Source: Madurella fahalii
Taxonomy: Eukaryota; Ascomycota; Sordariomycetes; Sordariales
Direction: 5' to 3'
Length of the DNA: 64,000 nt
Assembly (NCBI GenBank): GCA_029876055.1
Contig: CM056874.1
Span: forward strand, 744,001 to 808,000
A program made the translations under genes and the position numbers. Below the pieces are notes generated by a model. It was not told the origin of the DNA. It did not search any database and saw only the letters and a program-made list of their open reading frames with translations. Positions 10,484-22,400 of this stretch are shown piece by piece. The stretch's first letter is position 1. Every line of letters begins with the position of its first letter.

Positions 10484-11288
10484 TTTTCACCAAGCGCTTA
10501 GTAAGCACGATTTATTTCTTTGTGGAGTGTCAGAGTTCTCCTCTATTAGGCCTAGCCAGTTACTTGACTATCGTTATGTCCGGTTGTATGTATAGTAGCG
10601 TCCCTGTGTAGCTGACATCCCACACGTTGCTGACTGGACTTTGGCAACCTGCTGCATGGAGTGTATAATCGATCCTCATACGACACTAAGCAACCCTTCG
10701 ATCTGGCCAGCTGGCCACGGGTGCTCGACCCGCTCGCCCAGTAACAACTCACTTGCTTGGCCGCAGGTGGTGGCAGCACGATAGCTCATATGCTGACGAG
10801 TCTCTTAATAATGCCTAATATTATGCATACAGATGGCGTCCTGCGCTATTACCGTAGAAGGCCGGTGCAGCTACACACCCCTCATCGTGCGTGGGAGGTG
10901 GGATGGAGCAAAGGGCGAAACTACCCGTAGGCATCTCCACCCGGGTACAACCCAGTTCCGGGGCTAGCTTCGGGCTCGCTTACAGCTGGAAGGCTAAGTA
11001 GGATGGCTAAGACCCACCAGCCCAAGAGTCGAGAAGCTCCGGAGCGAAATTGGAGATGATGGTGAGATCGCGGCGATTCTTTGATGCCTCCCGTCTATCG
11101 CGGCTAGGGAGGTTTTGACCCCTGTTTCTCCATAACACCGAAGAAAGCTGAAAAAAAAAAAAAATAGAGTGGGAAAAAGAGCGCAGCCGCTGCAGTGCAA
11201 CGATTGCAATTCGGAGAGTTCGAGTCGGTCTCAACAGGCCATCAGAATCCTACTTGAACATCTTCTCCATTCTCAGTTACCGGCGGCC

Positions 11289-12860
11289 ATGAACAGTCGG
11301 GTTACCGCCAAGCGATACGCCTGTGATCGATGCCGGGAACAGAAACTCCGATGCCCTCGGAACGAGCCCGGCGACATCCACAGCACTTGCGGCCGCTGTC
11401 TCCGCTTGGGCACGTTGTGCGTTACGGGCGGCGGCCGGCCACTCGGGCGCCCATCGGCCGCTCCCAATCTCCAGTCGAGCGGCATGAACCGGGCCTCTAA
11501 ACACGCCTACGACCATGCTGATCGTGCCCCTGTTCCGTCACCGCAGCTCTCAATGCACCACGATGACTTTCCTCTAGGGCCGCCGGCGGGCCCATTCTTC
11601 TCTCCAACTCATCACCATGCCCCTCCCGCCTTCGATGCATTACATGACCTGCAATTGGAGGGATCCGCCATGACCTTCTCGATGGAACCCTTCAACCCTC
11701 CCCCATCCGCCGCCAGTCATCACAGCCGCGGTTCCTCGCTCTCCACGCCCCAGCAAGAGGAGCAGTTTTCCCCAGACTCGAGCCCAGCAAGCGTGTCCGA
11801 CTTTGACTTTTCTAGCCTCGGCGACGGGAGCATCCCAGACTCCGTATTATCTTCATACCCTCACAACTCTGCGGGCTGCGGCCCCCCAGACTGCCAATCC
11901 TCCAACCCCGGGCCGCTGCTGCCGCAGGTCAAGAGGGGTGGGGGGGTTCCCGGCAGCCCTATGGGCGGGGACGTGATCGCCTTCCTCATAGGGCTCGTGG
12001 GCAACATCACGCGCCAGCTAGCCGAACTTCGAAACCAAGACTGGGAGTCGTGGGATCCCTGCCTAACCCAGTCCTCCCTATTCGACTCGGACGGCCGCCG
12101 CCCCAGTCACAGTAGTGGCCAAGAGAGCCTAGACCCGAACCCCTGGGACACGACGCTAAACATCACCACGCGATTCGCGGTGATCTTACAGACCATGGTG
12201 CCCGTCGGCGGCTCGGCACCCGGCCCGGCCGTGTTCTCCGCGCCGACCCTCTCCATCAAGCTGATGCTATTATCGACCTACATCCAACTGGGAGATCTCT
12301 ACGACCAGATGATCATCCACATCCACAACTGTCTGCTGCTGCACCAGAAGCAACAGCAAGAGCAACAGCAACAGCAACAGCAACAGCCGAACAATCAAGA
12401 AGAAAACCAGAACGCTGCCCAAGCAAAGCCGACAAAGCGACAACAACGACAGCCACGACAACAGGCGCAAGCCTCGTCAAGGTCAAGATATACCCACAGG
12501 CCCGGCACTGCCCCGGCCAACGATTCCACAAACATACACGTGGCCATGATGATCCAAGTGTTTGAGCACCAGCTGCACGCGGTCGAGTGGCTGATGGGCC
12601 TGCCCGCCGAGTGCCAGCTCTGGAGCACGGGCAACGGCGGCCGCAAGGACATGTACTACCATAACCCGCACCACCAGCACCACCACCACCAACACCACCA
12701 CTCCCCGTCCTGCTCCAGCAGCCCCGGCATCATGGACCAGGGCGAGGGCGGGGGCGAGAGCTCGGTGGTGTTGACGCAGGCGGCCATGTCACAGGCGCAG
12801 GAGACATTCCGGTCATTGAAGTGGAACATCGAGCGGATCTGGCGGGTGTTGAGGGCGTGA
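11289..12860 (+). CDS. Zn2Cys6 transcription factor, AflR-like; probable cluster regulator
   Basis: DNA-binding fungal regulator. The binuclear zinc cluster has the form C-x2-C-x6-C-x11-C-x2-C-x6-C (CDRCREQKLRC then CGRCLRLGTLC), preceded by basic residues. A GRPLGRPS linker follows, as in AflR-family factors. The middle is Ser/Pro-rich, then a helical region (VIAFLIGLVGNITRQLAEL; STYIQLGDLYDQMI) like the AflR C-terminal domain, interrupted by poly-Gln (about 12350-12390) and poly-His (about 12673-12702) runs. Starting at the ATG at 11289 gives 523 residues with the zinc cluster near the N-terminus. An upstream in-frame ATG at 11169 would add 40 low-quality residues and is less likely. No intron is needed. 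Regulation of the neighbouring genes is inferred from position. Confidence 0.85.
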   Translation: MNSRVTAKRYACDRCREQKLRCPRNEPGDIHSTCGRCLRLGTLCVTGGGRPLGRPSAAPNLQSSGMNRASKHAYDHADRAPVPSPQLSMHHDDFPLGPPAGPFFSPTHHHAPPAFDALHDLQLEGSAMTFSMEPFNPPPSAASHHSRGSSLSTPQQEEQFSPDSSPASVSDFDFSSLGDGSIPDSVLSSYPHNSAGCGPPDCQSSNPGPLLPQVKRGGGVPGSPMGGDVIAFLIGLVGNITRQLAELRNQDWESWDPCLTQSSLFDSDGRRPSHSSGQESLDPNPWDTTLNITTRFAVILQTMVPVGGSAPGPAVFSAPTLSIKLMLLSTYIQLGDLYDQMIIHIHNCLLLHQKQQQEQQQQQQQQPNNQEENQNAAQAKPTKRQQRQPRQQAQASSRSRYTHRPGTAPANDSTNIHVAMMIQVFEHQLHAVEWLMGLPAECQLWSTGNGGRKDMYYHNPHHQHHHHQHHHSPSCSSSPGIMDQGEGGGESSVVLTQAAMSQAQETFRSLKWNIERIWRVLRA

Positions 12861-13396
12861 TGATGGATTGGCATTGTAAGCATTGCTTACTTGTTTGTGT
12901 GTTCGCAACAAAGGGGTTTGTGGACAGATACTGAGCATGGGGATTGCCCAGGGCGTTGATGCCGGGATTTTATTTTACGTAGACATGCCAAAAGCTGTAC
13001 ATACTCATTCTAGGTTAAAAAAAAAATTGTACATAAAATGATAAAAAGTTAGAGGAGAGGTATTAGCGAGATTTTTCAGCCTGTGGCTTCAATGAAAGAA
13101 ATCTTGGTGTTTTGGCGAACTCTCGTTAAGAAGTTATTCTGGAGTTCTAAATTGTCTACCTTGTGTTTCCTAAACGCTATAGCTGGCGATTTACTGCATT
13201 TGCATATATACCTAGGCAAGCCCTGTGTAACTCAAATCCCGGGTTTGAGCGTCTAGCTTTTTTCATCATCAACGAGTAATCAAAGTCCACAAAAGCTGCC
13301 GGTGGAATAAACACGTTTTAACGAATTCCCGTCTACTGGCAAAACTGCCACTAAGCGATGACACAGCACTCGAAACACCACCTCAACCAAACAGCA
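12861..13396. other. Convergent 3' spacer, regulator / P450-3
   Basis: A 536-bp tail-to-tail spacer, AT-richer than its surroundings, with an A run at about 13017-13026. No coding region is supported. Confidence 0.5.
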
Positions 13397-15276
13397 TCAC
13401 GCCGCCGGCTCGCGCGGCGCCAGGCGAACCTGTACCCGCGGTTTCTTCCAGTACATGTACAGCCGCAGATCGCGGTCCCACTCAACCTCGTCCTCGTTCA
13501 GCAGCCGCCAGTCAAAGCTCCAGCACAGCTTGGCCAGCATGATGCGGAGCACAATGTACGCCATGACCTGGCCGAGGCAGTTGCGGGGACCCACGCTGAA
13601 CGGCCGGAAAGCGCTGCGCTCATCGGCGTCAAACTCGTGGTCGTACTGCGCGTGGCTCGTAGGCAGCCAGCGCTCCGGCCGGAACTCGTACGGCTTGCGG
13701 AAGTAGCGCGTCGAGTGATGCGTGGCGTACGCACACGTCGACACCGTCACGCCCTTGGGCACGTAGTTGCCGTCGACCGTGTAGCCCGGGCTGATGCGCG
13801 GCAGGCCGTACGGGACGTTGGTGTGCAGCCGGATGATCTCCTCGATGATGGCGTTCAGCCACGGCAGGTCCTGCAGCCGGTCCTCCGAGATGTCGCTGTA
13901 CCGCCGGAACGTTTGCCGTAGCTCCGTCTGCAGCTTGGTCATAGCATCAGGGTTCCTCATTAGAAAATAGACGCCCGCAGTGAGCACACTCGACGACTCG
14001 TAGTGGTCGAGGATCAAGTGGCCAGCTTGCGCGTGGAGGAAGTCGTGCGGTGGGAGCCCCCTCTCTTTTTCATCCTTGAGGAACTGCGCCAGGTAGTCCA
14101 GCGGCTTGCTGGGGTCACCGTTCGCCGCTACGCGCTCGTGGATAGCCTTGCTAGTGGCCCGCATACCCTTGAAGTAGCTCAGCGCGACCCTGGGTGGCAG
14201 AAAGAGGTATGAGAGCGGATATATCAAGGGGAAGCGGCGCATCACGTTTCTGAAGGTGGCCCAGCGTCCGATGTGCTGCAAGGCCTCCAGGAGCGGGTGG
14301 TTCTGGCCGCTCTTCACATTGTTGAACTCGTGGTTCATAGTGATTGCGCCTCCAAGATCGCAAGTGGCTCTCTCAAACCACTATACGCCAAAAAATAAAA
14401 TAACGCCATGGTTAGCATTTATTCTGGCAGCAAAATGGACAAGGGGAATGGCGCTTACCGGCGTGATGTTCACGCCCTCCTGGGTAGTGGCATCGATCCT
14501 GAGTTTCTCGACGAACTCATCGACATGAGCGTGAATTGCAGGCTCGTACTCTCTTAGAGACTTTGGGCTAAATGCGGGAGCTAGCCGCTTGCGCTCCGCG
14601 CGATGCTTGTCCACATCGCGCTCAGAGGCGAGACCCTCGTATTTGTCGCCCGTGTCCAGGAGGTCCGACTTGATAAATGCTGGCCGGCCGTTGATAGTGC
14701 TTGTGTAGATGTCTGTGCGGCCTGTTAGAAGACTACCTAGGAATTCCCTTCTGGGACCTGTCACCGAGTTTGAGGTGCATGTTCTTACCCGTGTACGCCC
14801 TCGGAGTGATGAAGACAAGTTCATTCGGCGCCACGCGAACCACATCACCTAGAACACAACGCCGTCAGAAATGCAACGGCAGAACTAATTAAGACAGCCA
14901 AGTGTTCTTACCATACTCGTTCAGGGCCTTTTGCATGCCCCACGGATAACGACCAGAGAGCCTGGTTTGGGCAGGATTAGCACCGATGCCATCACCGCTA
15001 AGCGTAGGATAACCGAATACTCACCATTGGTAGCCGTACCAGACATTGGAGACAGCGGCCAGCTTAGGCCCCGGAAATTTGGCGAGAGGGTGGAGCCATA
15101 GCAGATAGACACAGCGACATACGCAGTAGACAGCCGTCTGGAACAAACAATTAGCGGATAAGTCTCAGCTACGGAAAAGTGCAAAAGTAAAAACTTACAG
15201 CGATGACTGCAAAAGTTGCGTAAACCTGCAGAGGCAGGGAGAAAGCATTAGTTCCCAGGAATCCAGACGACGACAT
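13397..15276 (-). CDS. Cytochrome P450, CYP65/isotrichodermin C-15 hydroxylase-like (P450-3)
   Basis: Haem monooxygenase, probably a cluster oxidase. Six exons close in frame: 15199-15276, 15025-15137, 14912-14961, 14789-14848, 14459-14712 and 13397-14380, with introns of 61-78 bp, giving 512 residues. A short membrane anchor is followed by the hinge FPGPKLAAVSN. Later landmarks are the ExxR helix in AIIEEIIRLH, the PERW segment and the haem loop FRPFSVGPRNCLGQVMAY with C453. The I helix reads LDHYESSSVL, with Ser at the usual Thr position. The pattern (VPYGLPR before the meander, FSVGPRNCLG) is typical of the fungal CYP65-like group that oxidises terpenoids and polyketides. It is divergent from the PKS-NRPS, so the two probably share regulation. 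Confidence 0.9.
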
Positions 15277-15540
15277 TGTGCCGACTTAGTGATTCCACGT
15301 CCTCGCTCCAAGAATCTAGCGATTTGACTCTGATGGAGAAAAGGAAACGAGGGCGTCCTACCTACCTATGCAGCCCCCTTTGCAGTGGACCTTGGTGGGA
15401 AATAATGCCACCGCTCTTTCAGCATGTCACTCCTCGTTGATGGTTGCCGTGTTCGGGACGTACGGCCGGATGCTCTGCGTCCTACCAGTGGCGACGCACC
15501 TTACCCGCAGCGATCCCAGGATCGATCATCTGTACGTAGC

Positions 15541-15576
15541 ATGCAGAGAATGCATGGGATGCATGAGAGGCATGGA
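15541..15576. repeat. Four imperfect 9-bp units, ATGCATGRG type
   Basis: Consecutive 9-mers read ATGCAGAGA, ATGCATGGG, ATGCATGAG and AGGCATGGA. The core ATGCATG is a palindrome plus one base. The array lies about 265-300 bp upstream of P450-3 and about 830 bp upstream of the PKS-NRPS. Confidence 0.6.
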
Positions 15577-15694
15577 CCGAGATCCTGCACAAAAGCTTCT
15601 GCGCCATCGCGCGATGGGCTTTTCCCGATGGACGCCTGCACGTTCGGAGGGTTTTGCTCGCGCTAGTTTCAATATTGGTAGGGCTGTATGTGCA

Positions 15695-15721
15695 CGGTAC
15701 ATACGGTACACTCGGTACGGA
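15695..15721. repeat. Three 9-bp direct repeats beginning CGGTAC
   Basis: Three consecutive 9-mers read CGGTACATA, CGGTACACT and CGGTACGGA. CGG triplets are the half-sites of Zn2Cys6 regulators, and here they recur in the same orientation every 9 bp (15695, 15704, 15713), followed by an inverted CCG. This is a candidate operator for the regulator at 11.3 kb. Binding is inferred, not shown. Confidence 0.55.
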
Positions 15722-16403
15722 ACCGAAATATGTAAGCCCTAGTATCAGGCAGTCGTATTGAACGTTATTCCTCGTGGAGTCAAATGCGAGCTCGCCATCA
15801 TCATCCACCAATCGACCCCCAATTAGAGGCAATCCCGATTAGAGATGACCCTAAGCTAAGTCCAGCTTGGCCATTTGCTCCGGGTCTACGGGCTCCACGC
15901 GACGGTATCTCCGTGCCTACAACCGCGAAAGCTTCCAGACGTTCCATGCAGGTGGTCCCATCGGATTCGGAACCTTCTAATCCTTCGCCTCCGCATCGAC
16001 CGTAATCTGGGCACCCCAGGTATCGGTACGCAAGTGAGGCAGTAGCATGGATGATGGAGACGCACATCCTTCGCTTCCGGGCCGTTATCGCGAGGCGCTG
16101 CCCCGGCGGCCCCTTGGCACAACATACCCGGCTGATGCTCAGAAACCGCTGAGGCGGTCGCCAGGAAAGAAAGACGAGGAAGCTTGTCCCGCGGAGTGCA
16201 GCAGGCTCAGCTCAGCCTTATCTGGCGCTGGCTGCTTGTGCTGTTGTTTGTTGCCCCTTATTAAGTAAAAGGGCTCCTTCGCTGATGCGGCCGATTATAC
16301 TTGATCATCGTCGAAAGGTGCAGTTGCAGCACACCCACCCACTATCCTCGCCAGTGCTTCCTTCTTCCCCGGTCGAGCTTCATCTGCTCGCCTTTCAGAC
16401 GTT

Positions 16404-19400
16404 ATGGCTGCTGCAAACGAACCCATCGCCATCATCGGGAGTGGCTGTAGATTCCCGGGTGGCTCCAACTCGCCTTCGAAGCTGTGGGAGCTCCTGCGTG
16501 AGCCTCGCGATGTGCAGTCCGAGATTCCCCCCAGCCGCTGGGATGTCCGTGGATTCCACCATGCTGATTCACAGTTCCCCGGCCATGCCAACGTCAAGCA
16601 CGCCTATCTTCTCGAAGATGATGTAGCGCGCTTCGACGCTCAGTTCTTCAACATCACCCACCCAGAGGCGATAGCCATGGACCCGCAACAACGTCTCCTT
16701 CTCGAGACTGTCTACGAAGGCCTCGAGTCGGCTGGCCTGACCGTTGAGAGCCTCAAGGGCTCCAACACCGGAGTCTACGTGGGCGTCATGTATGTAGACT
16801 ACGAGCTGCTCCAATTACGTGATTTCCAGCACGTCCCAACCTACCTTGCTACCGGTAAGCGCCATTTCACGAGAGGAGCCTGTCCCTTTACACGTCTAAC
16901 GAACCTACAGGCACTGCCCGCAGCATCGCCTCCAACAGAGTTTCCTACTTTTTTGACTGGCACGGGCCCTCCCTCACAGTCGACACTGCCTGTTCATCAA
17001 GTCTTGTCGCGATACACCAGGCCGTACAGGCATTGCGCACCGGGGAAGTCCGCGTGGCCGTAGCGGCCGGAACCAATCTTCTACTGGGACCGGAGCCCTT
17101 CATTCATGAGAGCAAGCTCAATATGTTATCACCCGACGGACGCTCACGCATGTGGGACACAAACGCTAACGGGTATGCGCGCGGTGAGGGTGTGGCTGCC
17201 GTCTTCCTCAAGACACTGCGCGCAGCATTGGAAGACGGGGACCACATCGAAGCCGTTATCCGTGAGACGGGAGTCAACCAGGATGGCCGGAGCCGGGGCA
17301 TCACGATGCCCAGCGCCGCCGCTCAAACGGCCTTGATTCGTGAAACCTACACCAAGGCGGGCCTCGACTACAGGTCAAAGACCGACCGGCCCCAGTACTT
17401 CGAGGCGCATGGCACTGGTACACAGGCGGGAGATGTAAGTTGATCCTTTGCGCAACAACTATCTAATCGTGGATCTAGCTGCTAACCACTCTGTCGTGTA
17501 GCCTGTTGAGGCGGAGGCCGTCCACACGGCCTTCTTCGGCGAAGGGGTTGCTAAAGAAGAGCAAGAGCAGAGACTCCTTGTCGGCTCCATCAAGACTATT
17601 ATCGGCCATACCGAGAGCACATCTGGTATTGCCGGTGTTCTCAAGGTCGTGCAGTCCATGAACCATGGCTACGTCCCGCCGAACATGCTCCTGAACAACC
17701 TCAACTCAAAGGTCCAGCCTTTCTACAAGCATCTGAAAATCCCCCAGGAGCTCACTCCTTGGCCGGAGCCTGCTCCTGGCCAGTGCCGCCGCGCAAGCGT
17801 GAACAGCTTCGGCTTCGGCGGCACTAACGCTCACGTCATCTTGGAGAGCTTCGACGCGTCGCGGCTTCTCGATGACAAGCAAATCATCCCGCAGGAACGC
17901 TCATTTGCGCCCTTTGTGTTTTCGGCACAATCGAAGTCGTCTCTACTCGCAAATCTCACCGCACACGCCGACTACCTGGAACATCACCCTGATACGAACC
18001 CTGCAGACCTCGCTTGGACTCTTCGGTCTCGCCGGTCTCGCCTGCCGCTACGTGTCTCTTTCCCGGCTTCCTCTGTGGACACACTACTCACGAGACTGAG
18101 GGGCCTTATCGGCAACTTCCAACTTGAGCCCAGATCTGCCGCCAATGGGACTGGCACGCCTCGGCTGCTTGGTGTTTTCACCGGTCAGGGCGCTCAGCAC
18201 GCTCGCATGTGCGCTGAGCTGGTCGAGACCTCAGACCACTTCTCGAAGATCTTGTCCGAGCTAGATGAGACGCTGCAGCAGCTGCCAGAGCAGGACCGTC
18301 CATCCCGGACTCTCCGACACGAGCTTCTCGCAGAAGGGTCGGCAAGCAACGTTGCCTCCGCAACCGTCTCGCAGCCCCTTTGTACCGCGGTCCAGATCCT
18401 CCTCGTGGAGCTTCTTCGTTTGTGCGGAATCCACTTTGCCGCTGTGGTCGGCCACTCCTCTGGTGAGATTGCTGCAGCCTTCACGGCCGGCTATCTCAAC
18501 GCTCGAGACGCCATCCGGGTTGCCTATTATCGTGGTCGTTACTCGCACTTGGCAGGTGGGCCCAACGGCGAACGCGGCGCTATGCTTGCCGCCGGCACCA
18601 CGTTCGAGGACGCTCAAGAACTCTGTGACGACCCTGCTTTCAAAGGTAGAGTGAAGGTTGCTGCAGTCAACTCGCCCTCGAGCGTCACGTTGTCTGGGGA
18701 TGAAGATGCCATCGAAGAAATGGCCGACATTCTTGACGACGAGAATAAGTTCTACCGCCGCCTCCGCGTCGACAAGGCCTACCATTCGCACCACATGATT
18801 CCCTGCGCAGAGGCATACCTGGGCGCCATCGGTTCCGTCTCGGTGCAGCCCGTGGACCCCGCTACGCAGACCTGCACCTGGGTGTCGAGTGTACACCTGG
18901 ACCGGGCCACAGTACCTGACGCCTCGTATTGGGTTGACAATCTGCTGTCGCCTGTCTTGTTTATGCAAGCGGTCGAGGGAGCAATGAAGCTGGGTCCATT
19001 CGACGGTGCTATCGAGGTAGGACCTCATCCAGCTCTCAAGGGGCCTGTCGGCGACACTCTGCAGGCCCTCCAGGTTGCCCACATCCCTTACACCGGATTG
19101 CTTCAAAGGGGCTCCGACACCGTTGACAGCATTTCTGCCGCTCTTGGCCAGCTTTGGACGAATGTGGACAATCTCAACATTGACTTTGACCGGTTTGAGA
19201 CCGTCATGGACGGAAGGGACCCGTCGGCTTATCGCTTCATTCCCGGCCTACCTCTGTACCAGTGGAATCACAGCCAAAGCTACTGGCATGAGTCCACACT
19301 CTCGCGGAACCTTCGATCCAGAATCAATCCAGTTCATCCGTTACTGGGTGACCTCATGCCCGAGAGCTCCTCGCAGCAGCTCACGTGGAAAACCATCCTG

Positions 19401-22400
19401 CGGCCTCAAGATCTGCCGTGGATCCATCATCACAGGATTCAAGGCCAGGCTGTCTTCCCAGCGGCTGGTTATGCAGCTACGGCCATCGAGACAGTTCCGT
19501 TCCTTGTCGGTCGCACCCCCGTCCAGCTCATCGAGCTGCAGAATTTTATCATTCATCAGGCCATGGTCTTTTCCGGCGATGACAACGATCCCGGCATTGA
19601 GGTCCGATCCGTACTCAGCAAAATCAACCGCCAGGATCCAGGCTGCATTACAGCTCATTTTACATACGAGTCATGCACTGGTTCCGAGGGTCAACAGACC
19701 TTTAATCTCGTGGCAGACGGTGAAATCCGTATCCGCGTCGGCGAGCCGAGTCCGGATCTGCTGTCTGCGACGGCTGCGACGGAGCCGTACATGGTCGATG
19801 TGCCAACAGACCTCGCTTATGAGTCTTTGCAAGAGGTCGGGTACGGGTACACCGGCCCATTCAGGGCGCTTTCTGAGCTGAAGCGGAAGCTGGGTAAGGC
19901 ATCCGGCTTGCTCGCAATTCCGGAGAAGGAGACCCTTCTTGTCCACCCGGCTGCGCTCGACGCAGCCTTCCACTCCATCATCCTAGCCTTCAGTTACCCT
20001 CGGGATGGGGAGCTGTGGTCTTTGCATCTCCCAACCAAGATCGAGAGCATCAGGGTCAACCCGGCACTCTGCGGAAATGCGTGGTCAACAGCGGGCAGCG
20101 TTCCGTTTGTGGCGTCGATGCCCAGTCGTGATAGCGACGGCCTTGATCAGGCTATCGGCTTCCAGGGTGACGTCGAGATTCAAAACGTAACCGGCGAGTT
20201 TACCGCCGTCCAGGTCGAAGGGCTACATGTTGTGCCGTTCACCCCTGCTACCGCCGCCGATGATAGGCAGCTCTTTTACGCCACCCACTGGGTCGAATCT
20301 GAGCCGAATGCTGACATGCCGGGGACATATGAAGCCTCGGCTGAAGAGAAGGAGCTTGCACTCATACTTGAACGTCAAGGTTACTTCTACTTACGCCAAC
20401 TCGAGCATCAGATTCCCACCGACCACCCTGGACGGTCTGACAAGTACTATTCCGCCTACTTGAACTTCGCCTCGCACACCCTCCGACTAGCCTCCCAAGG
20501 CAAACACCGCTATGCGAAGAAGGAATGGGATCAGGATACCTTGGAAGACATCCTTGCTCTCACCAAGCCGTTCAACGACCTTCCCGAAGTTCGCGCGATG
20601 CATATCGTCGGAGAGCACATGCCGCGAGCCATTCGGGGGGAAACGTCCATGCTCGACCACCTCATGAACAGCGGTGTTCTCGCCGACTACTATGCTCGGG
20701 CGCAGAGTGTAACGCGCGGCTACCAGATCTTGGCTGAAACCGTGGCCCAAATCGCTAGGCGGTATCCGCAAGGCAAGATCTTGGAGGTCGGCGCAGGAAC
20801 TGGGGGTGCCACACGAGAGATCCTGAAACGTGTCGGCGACGACTTCTCCGTCTATGCTTTCACCGACGTGTCCACGGGCTTCTTCCCAGACGCGCAGGCA
20901 GAGTTCGGCCCATTGTACGGTGAGGATCGGATGACTTACAGCGTCCTGGATCTTGAGCAGGACATCCAGAATCAGCAGGGAGTGAAGAAGAACTCGTACG
21001 ACGTGGTGGTGGCATCCTTCGTCCTGCACGCCACCAAGAGCCTTGAGCAGACGGTGCGCCGCGTCCGCTCGCTGCTCCGTCCCGGCGGTTATCTTGTCAT
21101 GTACGACTTGACCAACGTCGACATTATCCGCGGCACTGCTCTTTTCGGCTGTCTTCCGGGGTGGTGGGAGGGCGTCGAGGAAGGGCGGACGTTGGGCGCC
21201 TGCGTGTCCGAGTCCAAGTGGGATGCCGTCCTGCGCAAGTCCGGGTTTTCCGGGATTGACACCATGACTCCCGTCCACGAGAAGTTGTCGCTCCCGAATT
21301 CGGTCATGGTATCTCAAGCGGTCGATGACTGGGTCGAGTTTATCCGGGAGCCTCTCCTGGCGCGTCAGACACCCGTTAGAGACGGGGGTTACTTGATCAG
21401 GCGCCTGGTCATCATTGGGGGCGCTACGCTTGCCACTTCTCGCTTAGTTGAGGACGTCCAAAGAGCTATCCGGCCTTTCTGTGACGATATTGTCCGAGTG
21501 GAGTCCCTTGAGGAGATGAGCAACTCTAATCTCAAGTTGGGAGGAGCCGACACCGTGCTCGTCCTCGAGGAGCTGGACGCTCCCGTCTTCCAGGACTTGA
21601 CCATGACCCGCTGGGATGCCCTCAAGAGTCTCTTTGGTTCTGAAAAGACTATCGTTTGGGTCACCAGGGACCGCATGGTCGACAATCCCTACGCGAACAT
21701 GGTAGTTGGCTTTGCGCGAACTAGCTTCTTTGAGGCTCCCGAGTGCCGCTACCAGTTCGTAGACTTCCAGGAGGTGCACAGGATTGACGCCCGAGCCCTG
21801 GCGGAAGCTGTCTTGCGGTTCCAGGCTGCGGGTACCGAACAGGAGCTGAGCCAGCGCAATGTCCTTTGGTCTGCAGAATGGGAGATTATCATCGGCTCGG
21901 ACGGCCGGCAACGAGTTCCTCGGATTAAGCCGTCTCAGGATGCCAATGATCACTACAATTCCGTGCGGAGAACGATCACGAAGGGAGTCCAGCCCCATGA
22001 GCGACCTGTTTCTGTTTCGAATGTGGATGGTCAATATGTCCTTCACGAAGAGCAGCCCAAGCTTGCCGCGGATGGAAACACAGTGACCCTGAGAGTCGAG
22101 TACTCCAGCTTGCACGCCATTGCGGCCGCAACTGGAAACGTATTCATTGCCGTCGGAAGCTGCAATAAAACCGGCACACGTTACATTGGCCTGGTCGACT
22201 CGGCGTCCTCTCTCGTCAACGTCCCTAAGACTCACCTCGTGCCTTGCACGGTGGCATCCGGTTCAGAAGCCCAGATCGTGACATTCGTGACTGCAAACCT
22301 CCTTCTGCCGGTCTTGACGGGAGATTTCGCCCGGGGCGGCACTCTTGTGGCCCATAATGCTCCATCCGCAGTGGCGGCGCTCCTTGCTCGCCAGGCCGAA

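Larger units (their letters stand above)
9774..11288. promoter_or_regulatory. Divergent intergenic region between P450-2 and Zn2Cys6 regulator
   Basis: A 1.5-kb spacer with no supported coding region; the short open frames in it lack family features. It should hold the promoters of P450-2 and the regulator. Notable content is three direct copies of TTAACACG (10151-10182) and a perfect T/A palindrome (10461-10483), both entered separately, plus an A-rich tract at about 11150-11164 before the regulator start. Confidence 0.5.
15277..16403. promoter_or_regulatory. Divergent promoter region of P450-3 and PKS-NRPS
   Basis: An 1.1-kb spacer holding the promoters of two divergent cluster genes. It contains two short arrays with a 9-bp period (15541-15576 and 15695-15721, entered separately). 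No gene is supported in it. Confidence 0.55.

Noticed and set aside
11169..11288. N-terminal extension of the Zn2Cys6 regulator
   Set aside because: The extra 40 residues are low-complexity and follow directly on an A-rich leader; regulators of this type normally start close to the zinc cluster.
15541..15576. CRISPR-like or minisatellite array
   Set aside because: Four short contiguous units without spacers; not a CRISPR and too short for a minisatellite call.
18261..19106. Long antisense open frames across the PKS-NRPS and other GC-rich genes
   Set aside because: They mirror strong codon bias of the sense genes and show no family motifs.
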